Shown: positions 29,247 to 37,365 of the stretch, piece by piece | Numbering within the stretch: the stretch's first letter is position 1 | Layout: each line of letters begins with the position of its first letter | Assembly (NCBI RefSeq): GCF_004339765.1 | Contig: NZ_SMGO01000002.1 | Coordinates: forward strand, 842,001-906,000 | From: Albibacterium bauzanense | GTDB taxonomy: Bacteria > Bacteroidota > Bacteroidia > Sphingobacteriales > Sphingobacteriaceae | Reading direction: 5' to 3' | Length of the DNA stretch: 64,000 nt | Position numbers and translations under genes: made by a program | Notes under the pieces: model-generated | Told to the model about the DNA's origin: nothing | Seen by the model: the letters and a program-made list of their open reading frames with translations, nothing else | Databases searched by the model: none

Positions 29247-30152
29247 ATGAATAATAGAAGAATTAGCTGGGGCTTAATTGTGCTGTTTATTGGTTTGATA
29301 TTGTTGCTTACCAACCTGGATTATATTGATTTTAACTGGCTGGCGGTTTTCTCCCTGTGGCCTGTTCTTTTAATATTATTAGGATTGAGCTTTATGCTTC
29401 CCTACAAGCCGGAAAGCAAGTATATTATGATTATTGCTACCGTTGCTACCTTGGCGCTTTTTGCCTATAAAGGCTTAGAATCTGTAGGTGAGGAGCAAAA
29501 CTTTGGGTCAGATAATACGAATGGTACTGCTGTTTTTTCACGAGATTTAGACCCGGGAATAAAGTCGGCTACCCTTAATATAGAAGGGGGAGCTATCAGC
29601 TTTCGCATTAATGAAGGCACCGATAAGCTTTTCTATGCAGAAACAAGAAGTAATACAAATAGCTTCTCACTTTCAGATAAGACCAACGGTGAAAAAAGCA
29701 CGATCGATTTTGTAATGCGTGGTAAAGAGGAAGTAGATCTTAAGGATAGCAATATCCAGAATAATGCAAATATCCGGTTAAATAAAGACCTGATTTGGGA
29801 TCTTGATCTGAAGATCGGGGCAGGTGCTGCCGACTTTGACCTGAGCAATTATAAAGTAAGAAAAGTAGATGTTGACGGAGGAGTTTCCAGTGTAAAGATA
29901 CGTATGGGCATGCCTTTTGAAGCTGAATCAGCCATCGAGTTTAAGGGTGGTTTAGCAAGCTTTGAGCTCTATATCCCGAATGATGCAGCTTGTAGAATTG
30001 TTTCTAAATCTGCTTTATCCTCTCAGGATTTTCAAGGCTTTAACAAGCAGCAAGATGGTTCTTACATTACTGATAATTACAATACAACCGATAAGAAGTT
30101 TATTGTAAACATGGAAAGCGGTTTGTCAAGTTTTAGTGTTAAACGATATTAA
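29247..30152 (+). CDS. LiaF-like membrane protein (LiaI/LiaF transmembrane region plus C-terminal beta domain)
   Basis: The 301-residue protein starts with hydrophobic helices (about 8-75) of the LiaI/LiaF-like (DUF5668) type, including ISWGLIVLFIGLILLLTNLD. The soluble C-terminal region is rich in beta strands and resembles the toast-rack/LiaF C-terminal fold. Relatives sense or modulate envelope stress. Its last bases run straight into the GYF/RDD gene, so the two are probably co-translated. Functional role is inferred from the family. Confidence 0.78.
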   Translation: MNNRRISWGLIVLFIGLILLLTNLDYIDFNWLAVFSLWPVLLILLGLSFMLPYKPESKYIMIIATVATLALFAYKGLESVGEEQNFGSDNTNGTAVFSRDLDPGIKSATLNIEGGAISFRINEGTDKLFYAETRSNTNSFSLSDKTNGEKSTIDFVMRGKEEVDLKDSNIQNNANIRLNKDLIWDLDLKIGAGAADFDLSNYKVRKVDVDGGVSSVKIRMGMPFEAESAIEFKGGLASFELYIPNDAACRIVSKSALSSQDFQGFNKQQDGSYITDNYNTTDKKFIVNMESGLSSFSVKRY

Positions 30153-30156
30153 TCCG

Positions 30157-30768
30157 GTGAGCAATCAGAAGTATTTTTATGTGAGAGAAGGAAAGCCTGA
30201 GGGTCCTTTTTCTTTGGAGGAGCTTAAGCTCCTCAATCTAAAATCGAATGATTTTGTAAAGGAAGAGGGTGCCGACGATTTTCATGAGATTCATGAACTG
30301 CCTGAATTGAGTAAGCTGCTTTCTGTAAAACATGAAATTACCCTGCCTCAATACTTTGCCACCATGGATATTCGCTTGCTGGCCTGGGCAATCGACTTCT
30401 TTTTTGCTTTTGCATTGTATTGCATATTTATTCTATTGCCTATTCTAGCTTTTACCAGCGGCTCTACAAGAACGATGTATGTTCTTATTGGTTTATTGGC
30501 TATCTTTCCAATACAATTTATTTCTACTATCTTTTTAGAATGCTCGAAATATCAGGGAACGATCGGTAAGTTAATTCTTCGAATTAAAGTATGCGACACA
30601 AAAGGCTTGCCGATAGGTTTTGCCAGATCTTTATGGAGAAACATCTGCAAGATACTTGGTTTCCTTAGCTTAGGGATCGGCTTTTTCGCTGGTTTCTTTA
30701 GCCGCAAACAGCAATGTTGGCACGATAAACTGGCAAATACGCTGGTTATTAAAGATCGCTTAACCTAG
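30157..30768 (+). CDS. GYF_2-RDD domain membrane protein
   Basis: The protein has an N-terminal GYF_2 domain (YFYVREGKPEGPFSLEEL, about 5-22) and a C-terminal RDD membrane domain (about 65-200) with an early arginine and aspartate helix and SRKQQCWHDKLANTLVI at the end. Two GTG starts are possible. The one at 30157 comes five bases after the previous stop and gives MSNQKYFYV, the usual GYF_2 start, so it was chosen. The one at 30136 would add seven residues and overlap the preceding gene. The GYF_2 part may bind proline-rich or peptide partners; RDD function is unknown. Confidence 0.85.
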   Translation: MSNQKYFYVREGKPEGPFSLEELKLLNLKSNDFVKEEGADDFHEIHELPELSKLLSVKHEITLPQYFATMDIRLLAWAIDFFFAFALYCIFILLPILAFTSGSTRTMYVLIGLLAIFPIQFISTIFLECSKYQGTIGKLILRIKVCDTKGLPIGFARSLWRNICKILGFLSLGIGFFAGFFSRKQQCWHDKLANTLVIKDRLT

Positions 30769-30774
30769 TTAAGC
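30758..30774. repeat. Short inverted repeat spanning two abutting stop codons
   Basis: GCTTAACCTAGTTAAGC has 7-bp perfect arms around CTA. It contains the TAG stop of the RDD gene (30766-30768) and the TAA stop of the opposite-strand small gene (30769-30771), which touch. It may act as a weak bidirectional stop signal, but no T tract follows. Confidence 0.5.
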
Positions 30775-30954
30775 TTCGTCTTTTGTGTTCCTGACTAAGC
30801 CAATTCCTGAAAAGAAGAATATAATACCAATTACGCCGACAACAGTTAATTCGCGATAAGCTTCACTGCGTTGAACAAACTGTACTCCCACATATATTAA
30901 ACCAATAATGCCCAGTATTGTAAGGATTGTTCCAAAGGTTCGTTTTACATTCAT
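30769..30954 (-). CDS. Small two-helix membrane protein
   Basis: The 61-residue protein has two hydrophobic helices (about 8-26 and 36-53) separated by a short charged loop with QRSEAYREL, and a charged tail. Membrane topology, an ATG start and tight packing against the convergent RDD gene support a real gene. I do not recognise its function. It is divergent from dacB across about 280 bp. Confidence 0.75.
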   Translation of the reverse strand: MNVKRTFGTILTILGIIGLIYVGVQFVQRSEAYRELTVVGVIGIIFFFSGIGLVRNTKDEA

Positions 30955-31005
30955 GATCTATATTTTTAAAATCAGGTTAATAAGGCAATTTCTATGCCTA
31001 ATGTA

Positions 31006-31030
31006 TATACCATGCTTATAACATGGTATA
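31006..31030. repeat. 9-bp inverted repeat upstream of dacB
   Basis: TATACCATG (31006-31014) and CATGGTATA (31022-31030) are perfect arms around seven bases. No T tract follows, so it is more likely an operator or a leader hairpin than a terminator. It lies in the 284-bp divergent region between the small membrane gene and dacB, 208 bp before the dacB start. Confidence 0.45.
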
Positions 31031-31238
31031 GAGTTGCTTTACATGCTTGAGTTATTATCGGGTGATCCTCGGGTTGTGTCTGCGCTTTTTTGGCCGTTTT
31101 AACACAGATATATTAAAAGATTAACTGTCTTACCTCTTGACTATGTAAAACAAGCTATTTGTTATCCATAGAAGATTGTATATTGGGATATGCTATAAAA
31201 TTAATTAGTTTTATAGCTAGAAAAAATAGCCTCCTTTT

Positions 31239-32654
31239 ATGAAAGTCTACTTTGCGGTTGTAGTTTTATTTTTCTCATTTCAGTTTAACGCTTTCTCACA
31301 ATCTTTAGCAGAAAAGATAAGTAAATCTTTTACTGTTTTTGAAGCTGATCGTGATCTGAAATATGGTATCGCCTCTTTAACTGTTATGAACGCTCGTACA
31401 GGTGAAGTTATCTATAATAAGTATGAAAACCTAGGAATGGCACCGGCATCCACATTAAAGGTGATTACGCTTGCTACTGCTTATGAGGTTTTGGGCAAGG
31501 ACTTTAGATACGAAACTGATCTGTTGTATAGTGGTGTGATTAAAGATGGGGTTTTAGAGGGAGATATTATCATTAAAGGTACTGGTGATCCTTCTTTGGG
31601 GAGTGATCTTTATCAAGAAACGAAAGCAGCTGTTTTGTTGAAAAGGTGGACTGATGCCATAAAAGCAGCAGGTATCAAGAAAATTAACGGGACGGTCATT
31701 GCCGACGATTCAATGTTTAAAGGGCAGATGGCTCCGGAGGGCTGGATCTGGTCTGATATGGGACAATATTATGGTGCCGGGGTTTCTGCATTAAATTGGC
31801 AAGAGAATAAAATGCGGGTTGTTTTTGCTGCTAAAGGTAGAGTGGGAGATAAAGCAACTTTTGTAAGGACGGTGCCGATGAGTTCAGATGTAGAAATTAT
31901 TAATGAGGTAACTATTGGGTCTACGGGTAGCGGCGATCAGGTTTATGCATATTCTGCGCCTTATTCATCTAAGATTATGTTAAGAGGAACTTATGCTATT
32001 GATTTAAATAAGGAAATTGAAATCTCTTTGCCAGATGGAGCATACGAAGCTGCATCCAGTCTGAAAGCTGCTTTGGTCAACCAGCGGATTGCTGTTGAGG
32101 GAAAGGTGAATACAGCATTTTTATTGCAATCTGAAGGTAAAGATTTACCAACGAATACAAAATTATTAGATCGTTATCTGTCTCCTGATTTAGGTCGATT
32201 GTCTTATTGGTTTTTAAAAGAAAGTATTAATTTATATGGCGAAGCACTTTTAAAAACGGCTGCTTTTCATGAGAGCATTGCAACTAAAACTTCGGATGCT
32301 TCTGCCTGGGAGCAGAAGTTTTGGGCAAGCAGATTGAGGATTGATTTAGGTGCTTTAAAAATTATGGATGGCAGTGGGCTTTCTCCTGAAAATAGGGTCA
32401 GTACGTTGGCTATGGTTCAAGTTCTGAACGCAGCTAAAAAGCAAGCTTGGTTTAATAGCTATTATGAGAACATTCCTTTGGTTAATAATATGAAGATGAA
32501 GAGTGGTACTATAGATGGAGTTTTGGGTTATGCGGGTTATCATACCTCCAGGGATGGAACACCTTTGGTATTTGCCTTTCTGGTTAATAATCATGAAGGT
32601 AGAGCATCATCTATGCGACAAAAAATGTTCAGGGTGTTGGATTCTCTGAAATAG
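31239..32654 (+). CDS. dacB: D-alanyl-D-alanine carboxypeptidase/endopeptidase, PBP4 type (peptidase S13)
   Basis: The 471-residue protein has a signal peptide (about 1-21) and all three penicillin-binding motifs of family S13: SxxK as Ser71-Thr-Leu-Lys74, SxN in KESINLYGE, and KSGT near the C-terminus. It trims peptidoglycan side chains and cross-links in the periplasm. The spacing of the first two motifs leaves room for the extra domain characteristic of PBP4. It is divergent from the small membrane protein gene. Confidence 0.93.
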   Translation: MKVYFAVVVLFFSFQFNAFSQSLAEKISKSFTVFEADRDLKYGIASLTVMNARTGEVIYNKYENLGMAPASTLKVITLATAYEVLGKDFRYETDLLYSGVIKDGVLEGDIIIKGTGDPSLGSDLYQETKAAVLLKRWTDAIKAAGIKKINGTVIADDSMFKGQMAPEGWIWSDMGQYYGAGVSALNWQENKMRVVFAAKGRVGDKATFVRTVPMSSDVEIINEVTIGSTGSGDQVYAYSAPYSSKIMLRGTYAIDLNKEIEISLPDGAYEAASSLKAALVNQRIAVEGKVNTAFLLQSEGKDLPTNTKLLDRYLSPDLGRLSYWFLKESINLYGEALLKTAAFHESIATKTSDASAWEQKFWASRLRIDLGALKIMDGSGLSPENRVSTLAMVQVLNAAKKQAWFNSYYENIPLVNNMKMKSGTIDGVLGYAGYHTSRDGTPLVFAFLVNNHEGRASSMRQKMFRVLDSLK

Positions 32655-32683
32655 CCGGCATGCAGAAATTAGTTTCAAATTCT

Positions 32684-32691
32684 TATCTTTG
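32684..32691 (+). promoter_or_regulatory. Candidate -7 box immediately before ispH
   Basis: TATCTTTG matches TAnnTTTG and ends seven bases before the ATG at 32698. If used, transcription would begin within a base or two of the start codon. A good -33 box is not seen. Confidence 0.35.
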
Positions 32692-32697
32692 TGTGGT

Positions 32698-33546
32698 ATG
32701 AAATACAATTTAGATGTATCAATAGATAAAGACTCAGGCTTCTGTTTTGGCGTTGTTTATGCCATTGAAATGGCAGAAGAGATACTGGAAGAGGATGGCT
32801 ATTTATACTGTTTGGGAGATATTGTGCATAATGATGAAGAGGTTCTTCGTTTAAAAGAAAAAGGTCTTCGGATTATAGGACATGAAGAGCTGATTAACTT
32901 ACATAATGAAAAGGTGCTTATTCGGGCACATGGTGAAGCTCCGGAAACCTATAAGATAGCCCTTGATAATGATATTACATTGATTGATGCCTCTTGTCCG
33001 GTGGTTTTAAAGCTTCAAAACCGTATCAAGACTTCTTATGATGAGAAGGAGAAGGTGCTCATTTTTGGAAAACATGGTCACGCAGAAGTGATCGGATTGC
33101 AAGGCCAGACTAATAGTGAGGCTTTGGTTTTTCAAGATATCAGTGAGTTGGATCATGTAGAATTACCACATAATATTACCTTATATAGTCAAACGACGAA
33201 GAGCACAGATAAGTTCTACGAGATTAAAGAAGAACTTATTAACCGAGGATATAATGTTCGTGCGAATGATACAATCTGTCGCCAGGTTTCGAGCCGTTAT
33301 GAAGATTTGGGTAGTTTTGCAGAGAAGTTTGATAAGGTTGTGTTTGTTTCAGGTAAGAAATCATCCAACGGAAAAGTTCTTTATGATGTTTGCCTGAAGA
33401 GCAATCCAAACACCTATTTTATATCTGATCCTGTAGAGTTAAAACCTGAATTATTTCAAGAGAACGATACAGTTGGCATTTGTGGAGCAACCTCTACGCC
33501 GATGTGGCTGATGGAAAAAGTACGTGATATTCTAAAGGAATATTGA
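32698..33546 (+). CDS. ispH: 4-hydroxy-3-methylbut-2-enyl diphosphate reductase
   Basis: The protein (282 residues from the ATG at 32698) has the three cluster-binding cysteines of IspH in GFCFGV (Cys16), DASCPVV and TICRQ, plus GKHGHAEV and GATSTP. It makes the last MEP-pathway step, yielding IPP and DMAPP. A TTG nine bases upstream is in frame but less likely. IspG, the preceding enzyme, is encoded at 59440. Length fits the short Bacteroidota form. Confidence 0.95.
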   Translation: MKYNLDVSIDKDSGFCFGVVYAIEMAEEILEEDGYLYCLGDIVHNDEEVLRLKEKGLRIIGHEELINLHNEKVLIRAHGEAPETYKIALDNDITLIDASCPVVLKLQNRIKTSYDEKEKVLIFGKHGHAEVIGLQGQTNSEALVFQDISELDHVELPHNITLYSQTTKSTDKFYEIKEELINRGYNVRANDTICRQVSSRYEDLGSFAEKFDKVVFVSGKKSSNGKVLYDVCLKSNPNTYFISDPVELKPELFQENDTVGICGATSTPMWLMEKVRDILKEY

Positions 33547-33642
33547 TTTACCGTCATAAAATGCCCTTCTCTATACAATGCTATCTTGAAAGTAGTAATT
33601 TCGTAAATTGTTTCTTTGGAAAAATCTCTGTGTAATATATTA

Positions 33643-34680
33643 ATGAAAAAAGGAATCTTACTTGTAAATCTTGGGACACCTGATAGTCCATCTGTGCCTG
33701 ACGTTCGTCGTTATCTTGATGAGTTTTTAATGGATGGACGTGTAATTGATATTAAGCCTATACCCAGAAACCTGTTGGTTAGAGGTCTTATTGTTCCTTT
33801 CCGAGCGCCTAAATCTGCTAAAATATATAAAGAAGTCTGGACAGAGGAAGGTTCTCCATTGCTTATTTATGGCTTGGAAAATAAAAGATTATTACAAGAA
33901 AGCCTGGGCGATGAATATGTGGTTGCATTTGGGATGCGCTATCAAAATCCGAGTATTCAGAGTGCTTTGGATGAATTAAGGGCTCAAAAGGTAAAGTCTA
34001 TTCAGGTAATTCCTTTATTTCCACAATATGCTTCAGCATCTACTGGTTCGGTTCATCAGAAAGTGATGGAGATTGTAAGCAAATGGCTGGTTATTCCAGA
34101 TATTAGCTTTATTAGTTCGTTTCACAATCATCCTGATATGATTCAGATTTTTGCTGACAATGGTCGTAAACACGGCATTGAGAACTATGACCACATCCTT
34201 TTTAGTTTTCATGGCCTACCTCAGCGCCAGTTAATTAAAGCTGATGATTCTAAAACACACTGCTTACAAGATAAATCTTGTTGTCAGACTTATAATGATA
34301 AAAATCACTTTTGCTATTCTGCACAGTCCTATGATACGGCTAAATTGATTGCTGAGAATTTGGGTCTTACACGTGATCAATATACCATAAGCTTTCAATC
34401 CCGTTTGGGTAAAGAGCCTTGGTTAGTTCCTTCTACCAGTGATATCATTCATGAAAAAGCCCTGGAAGGTAAAAAGCGCTTATTAGTTTTTTGTCCGGCT
34501 TTTGTTGCTGATTGTCTTGAAACACTTTATGAGATTACAGTTGAATACCATGAAGAATTTGTTGCGGCAGGAGGAGAGAAAGTTCAATTAGTAGAAAGTT
34601 TAAATAGCGACCCTCGTTGGATAGAAGTCTTGAAAGGTTTTATCGTAAAGCAAGAGAATAATACGCTTATCCCAAGCTAG
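33643..34680 (+). CDS. hemH: Ferrochelatase
   Basis: From the ATG at 33643 the protein is 345 residues and begins MKKGILLVNLGTPDSP, the normal ferrochelatase start; an upstream in-frame start at 33616 would add nine unusual residues. The catalytic His lies in FSFHGLPQR and the conserved acid in ETLYEI. Four cysteines at CLQDKSCCQTYNDKNHFC are notable and may form a cluster or zinc site. It inserts iron into protoporphyrin (or coproporphyrin), the last haem step. HemA and HemCD are encoded 27 kb away. Confidence 0.95.
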   Translation: MKKGILLVNLGTPDSPSVPDVRRYLDEFLMDGRVIDIKPIPRNLLVRGLIVPFRAPKSAKIYKEVWTEEGSPLLIYGLENKRLLQESLGDEYVVAFGMRYQNPSIQSALDELRAQKVKSIQVIPLFPQYASASTGSVHQKVMEIVSKWLVIPDISFISSFHNHPDMIQIFADNGRKHGIENYDHILFSFHGLPQRQLIKADDSKTHCLQDKSCCQTYNDKNHFCYSAQSYDTAKLIAENLGLTRDQYTISFQSRLGKEPWLVPSTSDIIHEKALEGKKRLLVFCPAFVADCLETLYEITVEYHEEFVAAGGEKVQLVESLNSDPRWIEVLKGFIVKQENNTLIPS

Positions 34681-34700
34681 AAACGTGACTGGCATTTCTT

Positions 34701-34730
34701 TTGTAACATTCCCTGGTACGATCTATCTAA
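34701..34730 (+). promoter_or_regulatory. ECF-sigma-like promoter of the metallophosphoesterase gene (copy 1)
   Basis: TTGTAACATTCC at 34701-34712 is followed after seven bases by GATCTATCTAA at 34720-34730. The AAC core of the first box fits the -35 of ECF sigma factors. The same two boxes at the same spacing recur at 36061-36090 before the next gene. The -10 part ends 22 bases before the ATG. Confidence 0.65.
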
Positions 34731-34752
34731 ATTAAAATCTCGAAAAAGAAAG

Positions 34753-36033
34753 ATGCGGATGAGTCCTATCATATTAAGTTCCATTATACTCATTTTACTT
34801 GATGTATATATTTATACGGCTTTAAGAGCTACCAAGATTAAATGGGCAAGAAGTAAAATCTTTACTGTTTTATGGTGGGGGTATTCTGCTGTTTTATATT
34901 TAGGCTTATTGAGTACAATTTTCTTTGATGTACGGCTTGATCTTCGTTCTGTTATTCTAGTTGCTCTTTTTATAACCTTTGCTACCAAGTTTGTTTTTGC
35001 ATTGATCATGATCATCGATGATATTCGAAGAGGTGGGGTTTGGCTAAGCAGAAAGGTTATTAGGAGGAAGAATGCACAAGATGAAGTTATTGTTGAAAAT
35101 AAAGTTGTTGTTGAAAAAGGAAAGAGCAAAATATCCCGGTCTGACTTTTTAGCTAAATCTGGAATTGTATTGGCCGCTGTGCCTTTTACTACCTTAACCT
35201 GGGGTATTGTTTCAGGAGCTTACGATTATCGTATACGCAGGCAAAAGCTCTATTTGCCTAATCTGCCAAAGGCGTTTCTTGGAATGAAGATCGGTCAGGT
35301 ATCTGACATCCATTCTGGAAGTTTCTATAATAAAGTAGCCGTTCAGGGTGGTGTAGATATGCTATTAGCAGAGAAACCGGATGTGGTATTTTTTACAGGA
35401 GATTTGGTGAATAACCTGGCATCTGAGCTAGGAGATTATAAAGATATATTTAGTAAAGTGAAAGCTCCTTTGGGTGTTTATTCAATTTTGGGTAATCACG
35501 ATTATGGAGAATATCATTTTGGTTTGGAGCCATCTGCCGCTAAGTCCAGAAATTTAGAATTATTAAAGCAAAGCCACCATGAAATGGGTTGGGATCTGCT
35601 TTTGAATGAAAACAGGAAGATTAAAGTTGATAATGAAGAAATAGGCATTATCGGTATTGAGAATTGGGGCGCAGGATTTCGTTTCCCTAAGTATGGTGAT
35701 TTAGATAAAGCACTTAAGGGCAGTGAAGATGTGCCTGTTAAATTGCTGCTTTCTCACGATCCTTCTCACTGGCGGGCTCAAGTTCTTTCTTATCCTGAAA
35801 TTGACGCTATGTTTAGCGGACATACACATGGTATGCAATTTGGTGTTCGATTAAAGAGCTTTCAATGGAGCCCTGTTCAATACCTCTATAAAGAATGGGC
35901 AGGTTTATACCAGGAAAATAAACAACAGCTCTATGTCAATACCGGTTATGGCTTCTTAGGTTATCCTGGCCGTGTTGGAATTTTACCTGAGATAACTATC
36001 TTTGAATTAATGAGTGGTGATAAACCCTCCTAA
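34753..36033 (+). CDS. Membrane metallophosphoesterase
   Basis: The 426-residue protein has three N-terminal membrane helices (about 4-24, 35-57, 65-90), a lysine-rich linker, one more helix (about 140-160), and a calcineurin-like phosphoesterase domain from about 170. That domain has QVSDIHSG, GDLVNN, GNHDYG and GHTHG, which supply the two-metal site. Relatives are YkuE-type hydrolases. An ECF-like promoter shared with the ABC permease gene downstream suggests an envelope-stress link. The substrate is unknown. Confidence 0.88.
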   Translation: MRMSPIILSSIILILLDVYIYTALRATKIKWARSKIFTVLWWGYSAVLYLGLLSTIFFDVRLDLRSVILVALFITFATKFVFALIMIIDDIRRGGVWLSRKVIRRKNAQDEVIVENKVVVEKGKSKISRSDFLAKSGIVLAAVPFTTLTWGIVSGAYDYRIRRQKLYLPNLPKAFLGMKIGQVSDIHSGSFYNKVAVQGGVDMLLAEKPDVVFFTGDLVNNLASELGDYKDIFSKVKAPLGVYSILGNHDYGEYHFGLEPSAAKSRNLELLKQSHHEMGWDLLLNENRKIKVDNEEIGIIGIENWGAGFRFPKYGDLDKALKGSEDVPVKLLLSHDPSHWRAQVLSYPEIDAMFSGHTHGMQFGVRLKSFQWSPVQYLYKEWAGLYQENKQQLYVNTGYGFLGYPGRVGILPEITIFELMSGDKPS

Positions 36034-36060
36034 GAAATACGATTGCGAACCTTCTTTAAT

Positions 36061-36090
36061 TTGTAACATTCCTTAATTAGATCTGTCTAA
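36061..36090 (+). promoter_or_regulatory. ECF-sigma-like promoter of the ABC permease gene (copy 2)
   Basis: TTGTAACATTCC at 36061-36072 and GATCTGTCTAA at 36080-36090 differ from the copy at 34701-34730 by one base within the two boxes, with the spacer length unchanged. The -10 part ends 18 bases before the ATG. Confidence 0.65.
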
Positions 36091-36108
36091 GATAAAACAA
36101 CGATTATT

Positions 36109-37356
36109 ATGGCGGTAAAGATGTCTCAACGTGAAACGATTAAAATTTCACTGCAATCTATTAATGCGAATCGCTTACGTACGTTTCTGACAGCTTTAAT
36201 TATTGCTATTGGGATCACCGCCTTAGTAGGTATATTGACATCTATTGATGCTATACAAACTTCTTTAACTGAATCTTTCTCAGCTTTAGGCTCTAACTCT
36301 TTTACCATTCGTAACCGTGGATTAAATATCCGTATTGGCGGACAAGGTACGCAGCCAAAAGACTATCCGAATATAACTTACCAGGATGCTGTTGCTTTTA
36401 CTGAGCGATTTGATTTTCCGGCACTTGTTTCTGTTAATGTTCGGGTGAGTGGTGGTGCTACTGTTAAGTTTGAGAGTAAAAAAACTAATCCTAATATTAG
36501 TGTTCAAGGATCTGACATCAATTTCTTAGAAACTGGCGGATATAAGCTTGGTCTCGGTCGGAATTTTACAGAACGAGAACTTGATTTAGGAAGCAATGTT
36601 GTAATTATTGGTGCAAAAATACAGGAAAGCTTGTTTACAGAAAACGAGGATCCTATTAATAAAATTATAACGATTGGTGGTACCCGTTTTACTGTGATTG
36701 GAGTATTGGAGAGTAAGGGTGCAAGTTCCGGGCTTGGAGGAGATAATACTACAATTATACCACTGGTGAAAGGAAGAGCCTTAATAACCGGAGGTATTCC
36801 TTCGTATGTTATTACAGTTATGAATACCGTGCCCAATATGACGGAGGCAACGATTGGGGAGGCGACAGCTTTATTCCGGAAGATACGTAATTTGAGTGCC
36901 ACGGAGGAAAGTAATTTTGAAATTACGAAGAGTGATGCCATTGCCCAGGTTTTATTGAGTAACCTTACTTATGTTACCCTGGGAGCGGTTGTTATTGGTT
37001 TAATTACGCTGATAGGTGCATCCATCGGGTTGATGAATATTATGCTGGTTTCAGTTACCGAACGAACACGTGAAATAGGTTTAAGGAAGGCAATTGGCGC
37101 AACGCCTCATCTTATACGGCAGCAGTTTTTAACAGAAGCTATTGTGATTTGTATGATGGGTGGGGTAGCAGGTATTTTACTGGGGTTGATTATAGGAAAC
37201 GGTGTGGCATTGCTCTTGGGGGCAAGTTTTCTTATTCCTTGGATGTGGATGGTTATGGGAATCGCGGTTTGTATTCTAGTTGGAGTAATATCAGGATATT
37301 ACCCTGCATCTAAGGCTTCAAGCTTGGATCCTGTTGAAGCCTTAAGATACGAGTAA
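36109..37356 (+). CDS. ABC transporter permease, MacB/FtsX family
   Basis: The 415-residue protein has an N-terminal helix (about 20-45), a MacB-type periplasmic core (about 45-240) and a C-terminal FtsX domain (about 275-410) with NIMLVSVTERTREIGLRKAIGAT and three helices. Such permeases export lipoproteins, peptides or toxic agents using a separate ATPase. No ATPase gene adjoins it here. It shares an ECF-like promoter with the preceding metallophosphoesterase. It converges with rfbB, nine bases apart. Confidence 0.9.
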   Translation: MAVKMSQRETIKISLQSINANRLRTFLTALIIAIGITALVGILTSIDAIQTSLTESFSALGSNSFTIRNRGLNIRIGGQGTQPKDYPNITYQDAVAFTERFDFPALVSVNVRVSGGATVKFESKKTNPNISVQGSDINFLETGGYKLGLGRNFTERELDLGSNVVIIGAKIQESLFTENEDPINKIITIGGTRFTVIGVLESKGASSGLGGDNTTIIPLVKGRALITGGIPSYVITVMNTVPNMTEATIGEATALFRKIRNLSATEESNFEITKSDAIAQVLLSNLTYVTLGAVVIGLITLIGASIGLMNIMLVSVTERTREIGLRKAIGATPHLIRQQFLTEAIVICMMGGVAGILLGLIIGNGVALLLGASFLIPWMWMVMGIAVCILVGVISGYYPASKASSLDPVEALRYE

Positions 37357-37365
37357 AGGTTTTTA

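Noticed and set aside
36504-36941. A 145-codon minus-strand frame
   Set aside because: It is a shadow of the ABC permease gene; its composition (long runs of Ile, Val, Ser and Pro) is that of an antisense frame and no family fits.
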